A stretch of DNA of 41,199 bases from Chara braunii. Lineage: Eukaryota > Streptophyta > Charophyceae > Charales > Characeae. Below, one piece after another: positions 37,389 to 41,199 of this stretch. The stretch spans positions 989,621 to 1,030,819 of the forward strand of contig BFEA01000466.1 of NCBI GenBank assembly GCA_003427395.1. The letters run 5' to 3'. A program made the position numbers and the translations under genes. Each line of letters opens with the position of its first letter. The first letter of the stretch is position 1. The notes beneath the pieces are model-generated. The model saw only the letters and a list, made by a program, of their open reading frames with translations, was not told the DNA's origin and ran no database searches.

Positions 37389-38069
37389 TCTTCTCTGACT
37401 TGTGACCCGGGGCGTCGTCGCACCACTCACCGAATGTGAAAAAGCTAAAAAAGATGATGACGGCTGTATAGTTCATCGTTCAACGGGCGGATACATATTC
37501 CATTTGCACATAAGGCCTCGTTAGACCCTCCTTGAAAATCCTCAGGAATGTCGAAAGTTATGGTTACACCACGTCCTAAAAAACAAAAATCCTTGAAAAA
37601 ATGTGAAAACGCTCCCAAGAGATTTCCTTGGGTCCCTCGAAATCCCCAGCCATTGCATCCTTGGATTCAAGGGGTCCTTGAGAGGTCCCTTGGGCTCAAG
37701 GATCCGCGATAGACGGGCCGTCGTTGAGCGTGCGTCAACACGGAAAGTTTCTGTTTTTGCTGGTGCACATGACGTCCGTGGTCCATCGGGCGGACAATAT
37801 CGACTTCCAACCGGCGGGAGGTCACCAACGGCCTTGTGGTGTTACCATTCGCGCGTACACGGCCGGGGGTCCCGCTTCGGGTGCGACAGACGTCGGAGCG
37901 GTGGGGTTCTCCTTCTACGCTTCGTCGGGCATCGTGTCTAACGGTCGAATATTTCGAAATTTGTTTTATGTGCGGGATGTGATGTTGTCGCCGGTCGGCC
38001 CGTTTGCTGCCATTCGCGTGCGCGCGTGAGGGTTGTCCGTTCGGTGGTCATCTACACGTGGTGCATTTC
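37389..38069. other. Spacer with candidate transposon end
   Basis: No supported gene. From 37514 the sequence GGCCTCGTTAGACCC, preceded by TAA, resembles a PIF/Harbinger terminus. It is followed by six CCTTG units and inverted CAAGG copies to about 37702 that look like subterminal repeats. No partner end is found before the window ends. Confidence 0.4.
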
Positions 38070-39914
38070 ATGGCAGACATCTTCCGGCGGCTACCGCTCC
38101 TGTTACTAGCAACTCTTCTGCTGCTGCTTCTCGTCTTTTTGCGTGCCTTCTTCGTGCCGCGGCCTCCTGGGCGTAGACAGAGACGACAAGTGGATAGGAA
38201 GACGACGATGGACAGACGGGACAGCTCCGTCGGACAGCAAAGACGTGTGATGGATTTCTCCATTCCTGATCGACCCCTGTCCGGCCATCGACCTGCCGCA
38301 TATGACCCGTCCTTGTACAGTCATCTTCCACCGCACGAGCAGCCGTTGCCGCCGGATCCGGAGGACACCTAGGTCGAGGATCTGTCGCACACACTTCCTT
38401 TGGGGAGTGGATCTACGTAGGAGTGGACGAGCAGGCAGTGCCAGCAGAGGGAAGCAGGGACCACGCGCGAGTCGTTCACCGCATTGCTGGAGGAGGGTGT
38501 CGACAACGCCGCCACGGAACTTGTGGACTTGGATTTCGGATTGTGCAGCGGGAGTAGTGCAAGTGGTCCGATCCACGGTGGGGGGGGGTGAGAGCGCCGA
38601 CGTTCGGAGGAGGATCGTCCCGTGTCGGTGGGCCGACGAATGGGTGTCGTCCACCGGTGTCGAGTTCCATGGGCGCCGGGCCACTTGGCGAGTCGTCAAG
38701 GGCTGTGACACCCACTCGCCCCTCGGTGTCTTCGCCTGCAATGCGGCAGAGGGCGACCGCAAGTGCTGCAATCAATGATGGGACTCCACCGGAAGACATC
38801 GGGAGGCAGGCGTGGGAGAACTGCCGCCTACAGATGCGGCGTGCTGCCGCAAAGAACATAACCACCGGTGTGTCCAGGCTGCGTGTGGGGAGCGACATGG
38901 ATGCGGACGACAGCCGTCGGGCGAGTGGAGACGAGTCTCCGGATTCCCGTTACGAAGACGACGTGGAAGACGGTGAGGGGCTGGAGATCCGAGCCGTGGT
39001 TGCGCGTGGTGGGCGGAGGGGGAGGACGCGGACGTCAGCAGAGGGGCGAGTCGCGTGGTGGCCGAGGATCAAAGGCTCCTGTGGACGACAAGGGTGGCAA
39101 GCACCCAGCTTGGAGTGTGGAGGAGATGTTGAAGCTCGCTCGAGCGAAGCGGGATCAGCAAGCTCATTTCGGTGGAATGCCGCACAACCACGGCCGCATG
39201 CGCAACAGGGAATGGAAGTTGCTGGACCTACAGAAGCGGCTGGCGGAGGTCGGAGTGAACAGGGCAACGGACGACATCGGGAAGAAGTGGGATAACATCT
39301 TCCAGCAGTACAAGAAGGTGCAACGTTACTAGAACATGTGTGGTGGAAAAAACTTCTTCACATTAACTCCTGCAACGAGAGCGGACGAGGGCTTCAACTT
39401 CCGAATGGATGAGTGAGTCTTCAATGAGATCGACAACATGTCCAAAAATAGCAACACCATCTACCCGAACAACGTGGCAGACACGAGCGCCCGCGGAGGA
39501 GTGCCGCCAGCAATGGATGGTCACCGCCAGGCGGTCCTTGGTGGAGAGTTCTCTGCTGGTGGAGAGGGGGGTGATGGCGTCGACGAAGATGTGGGTTTAG
39601 CGCGGGAGTCGGGGTTCAGTGCAGGGAGCACGGTCACTCCAGCGAAGAGGAAGAACATGAGGCAGCAGACCTGCGACGCCATCGCTGAAGTCATGGACAA
39701 ACACGGTGCATTGATGGCGGACACGATAGAGGGTGCAAGCAAACGGCAGTGTAGCATCCTCGAGCGGCAGTGTGACATCCTGGACCGGGAGGCTGAAGCC
39801 CAAAAGCGGCAGTGTGACATACTGGAGAGGCATTACACGGCGTCCGATGAGGCGAACAGGATGATGTGCACGACGTTGATGGAGATTGCCAGAGCAATAA
39901 GGGACAAATCTTGA
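38070..39914 (+). pseudogene. Myb/SANT (trihelix-like) DNA-binding protein remnant
   Basis: A decayed coding region. From 38250 (MDFSIPDRPLSG) it reads in frame through a Pro-rich start and TAG stops at 38370 and 38418, then FTALLEEGVDNAATELVDLD. A shift in a G-run near 38585 and another between about 38990 and 39060 lead into the Myb/SANT-like domain. Its sequence HPAWSVEEMLKLARAKRDQQ, MRNREWKLLDLQKRLAEVGV and KKWDNIFQQYKKVQRY spans about 39100-39330. TAG at 39330 and TGA at about 39413 replace probable Trp codons. A C-terminal helical part has repeated RQCDILER units (39743-39835) and ends at TGA 39912. In the same frame upstream, ATG 38070 starts a hydrophobic stretch (LPLLLLATLLLLLLVFLRAF) that would be a membrane segment. 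Such domains occur in trihelix factors and in PIF/Harbinger second ORFs. Confidence 0.7.
39743..39840 (+). repeat. Repeated CDILER units in coiled-coil tail
   Basis: The peptide KRQCSILE, RQCDILDR and KRQCDILERHY recurs, and the DNA CGGCAGTGTGACAT repeats with it. The regular spacing of hydrophobic residues suggests a coiled coil for dimerisation. Confidence 0.7.
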
Positions 39915-40390
39915 CGCCGGTGGCGTGAGGTTTGTTAAGCCGTTGTGGTGGATTCGCCCGAGAACTGGCCCGTGGCGAAATGTGGTGCCGCTCCTCCGAC
40001 AACGACAGAAATCCAGGAAACAAGGCGGGGGATGGTGTGCGCGATGGCCGTCTACCCTCGCGCGCTTCGAAATGTTGAGTCGCTGGCCCTCCAGGGCAGG
40101 GCCGTCCATTCCCTGGACCGCACTGACCCTTGGTATTTGGGGTGGTCTGCCCGCATGAGGAATGGGTGATCGTCGCTGCCGTCACGTGGAGGGGTGTGCT
40201 GGAGGCCGTCTGGGCAGGATCCGCGCGCCGAGAGAGGGGGAATGTCACCACGAGCACTATAAAGGTCCGTGCGAGCGCTATCTTGTCCATGTCTTTTGGT
40301 TCTCAAATGCACGCAAGGCCACGCGTGGGGATTCCGTGCTGCGTGGGGAGCTGAACATCGCCCGCGCAAGACGATCCCTGGCGACTTCAG
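39915..40390. other. Unassigned GC-rich spacer
   Basis: Between the two Myb/SANT-type regions I see no coding signal I can defend. TATAAAG at 40259-40265 is followed 27 bases later by an ATG (MSFGSQMHARPR) whose frame stops at 40354, so a promoter is only a possibility. Confidence 0.4.
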
Positions 40391-41199
40391 CAGAAGCCGA
40401 AACGTCCACGCGGTGGTTCCGGCGAAGTAAGTGCAGGGCAAACAGGAAGGGGCCACGTCCCAAAATCGAAGAAGCTCCGCGGGGGAGACGGGTCGGAAGG
40501 CGAGATGGGGGGTGACGGGGGAGAGGAGGTGACGCCTATGGACATCACTTCTGCAGGGACGCCTGCGCTCGGGTTCGGGCGAGACGGTGTAAGCAGGCAG
40601 CGTATGCTTGCGCTCACCAACCTTGGCGTCCTCACGTCCACGCGAGGTGGCGATGGCGGAACGGCTCGTGCGCAATGAGTTATGTCCGGTGACATTCCGC
40701 TGCAGAGGGTCGTGGGTTCTGCATCTACCATCGCATTCGTGTCCGAGCGAGGCGATAAAGCTCCCGTCGGTAAGTCTCCATCGCGCCACGTGGAGGCGTC
40801 CAACCCGACGATCATCGGCGCTTCGCCAAGGGCTGTGCTTCAATCCGCGCAAGCAGCGAGCGCCGCTGGCCATGCCACCGCCCTCGGTAGTCGAGAAAGG
40901 CGAGAAGATCGGAGGGTGGAAGAGGCGGGGAGAAAACAGGAGAGGAGGGAGGAGAGTCCGCGTGGGGAAGAAGAGGACGACCAGCCTCTGAGGGCGAGGA
41001 AGAAAAGGTCCCGCCAAGAGGAGGAGTTCGAGGCGAAATCGAAGTTGTGGGTAGACGGCAAAGCGTTCTAGGCACCCGGCCCCGGACGGATGATCGGGGA
41101 CGCGGTGCATTCCTGCGCGGACTACTTTTGCGCGATCATCAATGGAGATGCAGGCGCCAGCGCTTCGCAAGGCCTCATGATGCCGCCCCCTGAAGTCCC
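40391..41199 (+). pseudogene. Second Myb/SANT-type gene fragment (C-terminal type region)
   Basis: An open reading from about 40391 (KPKRPRGGSGEVSAG) through EEVTPMDITSAGTPALGFG and SRQRMLALTNLGVLT is interrupted by TGA near 40676. It continues with MSGDIPLQRVVGSAS and a charged helical stretch (REDRRVEEAGRKQERREE) to SKLWVDGKAF. There TAG at 41069-41071 replaces a probable Trp, and the frame goes on as APGPGRMIGDAVHSCADYFC to the window end. The VDGxxFW...CxDYF pattern resembles proteins I associate with Myb/SANT-like families of charophytes, from memory and unverified. A minus-strand open frame covers the same DNA but lacks any motif. The 3' end is cut by the window. Confidence 0.5.

Noticed and set aside
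38004-38029. Separate small gene starting at 38004
   Set aside because: No support beyond an open frame; the better start in this frame is 38070 or 38250.
40259-40265. TATA box of an active host promoter
   Set aside because: The following ATG leads to a short frame not joined to the downstream coding region.
40052-41170. Long minus-strand open frame (372 codons)
   Set aside because: No motif, Ser/Pro/Arg-rich composition typical of a shadow frame in GC-rich DNA. The plus strand carries the recognisable Myb/SANT-type reading.

Overview
The window looks like repeat-rich accessory DNA from a green-lineage eukaryote. There is no bacterial gene organisation and no intact host gene. The content is chromodomain-bearing Ty3/gypsy elements, plant-type LINEs whose ORF1 carries a CCHC knuckle, MITEs with plant-like target duplications, telo-box motifs and Myb/SANT (trihelix-like) coding remnants. 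The Myb/SANT remnants and overall style fit a charophyte alga such as Chara; that assignment is inference. A 150-N gap, a lone N and a sequencing-adapter remnant show a draft scaffold.

Layout. 1-2440: 3' end of a plus-strand Ty3/gypsy element (integrase, polypurine tract, putative LTR). 2441-7174: mostly unassigned DNA with a minus-strand LINE 3' fragment (about 3500-4265), a 50-A tract and an old gypsy RT fragment (6716-7085). 7175-11224: LINE-A, 5'-truncated and degenerate, split by a 459-bp MITE with an 8-bp target duplication. 11963-21903: a minus-strand Ty3/gypsy chromovirus (element D) with two LTRs, an initiator-Met-like primer site, gag, protease, RT, RNase H, integrase and chromodomain, all broken. 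It sits in a (TG)n tract. 21908-22190: (TG)n with the scaffold gap. 22952-37375: LINE-B, bounded by a 13-bp target duplication, poly(A) signal and tail. Its 3' UTR holds LINE-C (30164-37309, minus strand, 15-bp duplication), and LINE-C ORF1 in turn holds a 429-bp PIF/Harbinger-like MITE (36800-37228, TTA duplication). 37389-41199: a candidate transposon end followed by two decayed Myb/SANT-type coding regions.

Most interesting biology: LINE-B and LINE-C are diverged and in opposite orientation, yet share a three-ORF plan. A gag-like ORF1 is followed by a middle ORF of about 240 codons that I do not recognise, then the endonuclease-RT ORF2. The middle ORF overlaps the start of ORF2 by exactly 14 nt in both. 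Where the ancestral codon can be guessed, most premature stops across unrelated elements fit C-to-T or G-to-A changes (CAG, CGA or TGG to stop), as expected of methylated, silenced repeats. One caution for any use of the sequence: 20729-20760 is a Nextera-type mosaic-end junction, so the DNA on either side of it may not be neighbours in the genome.
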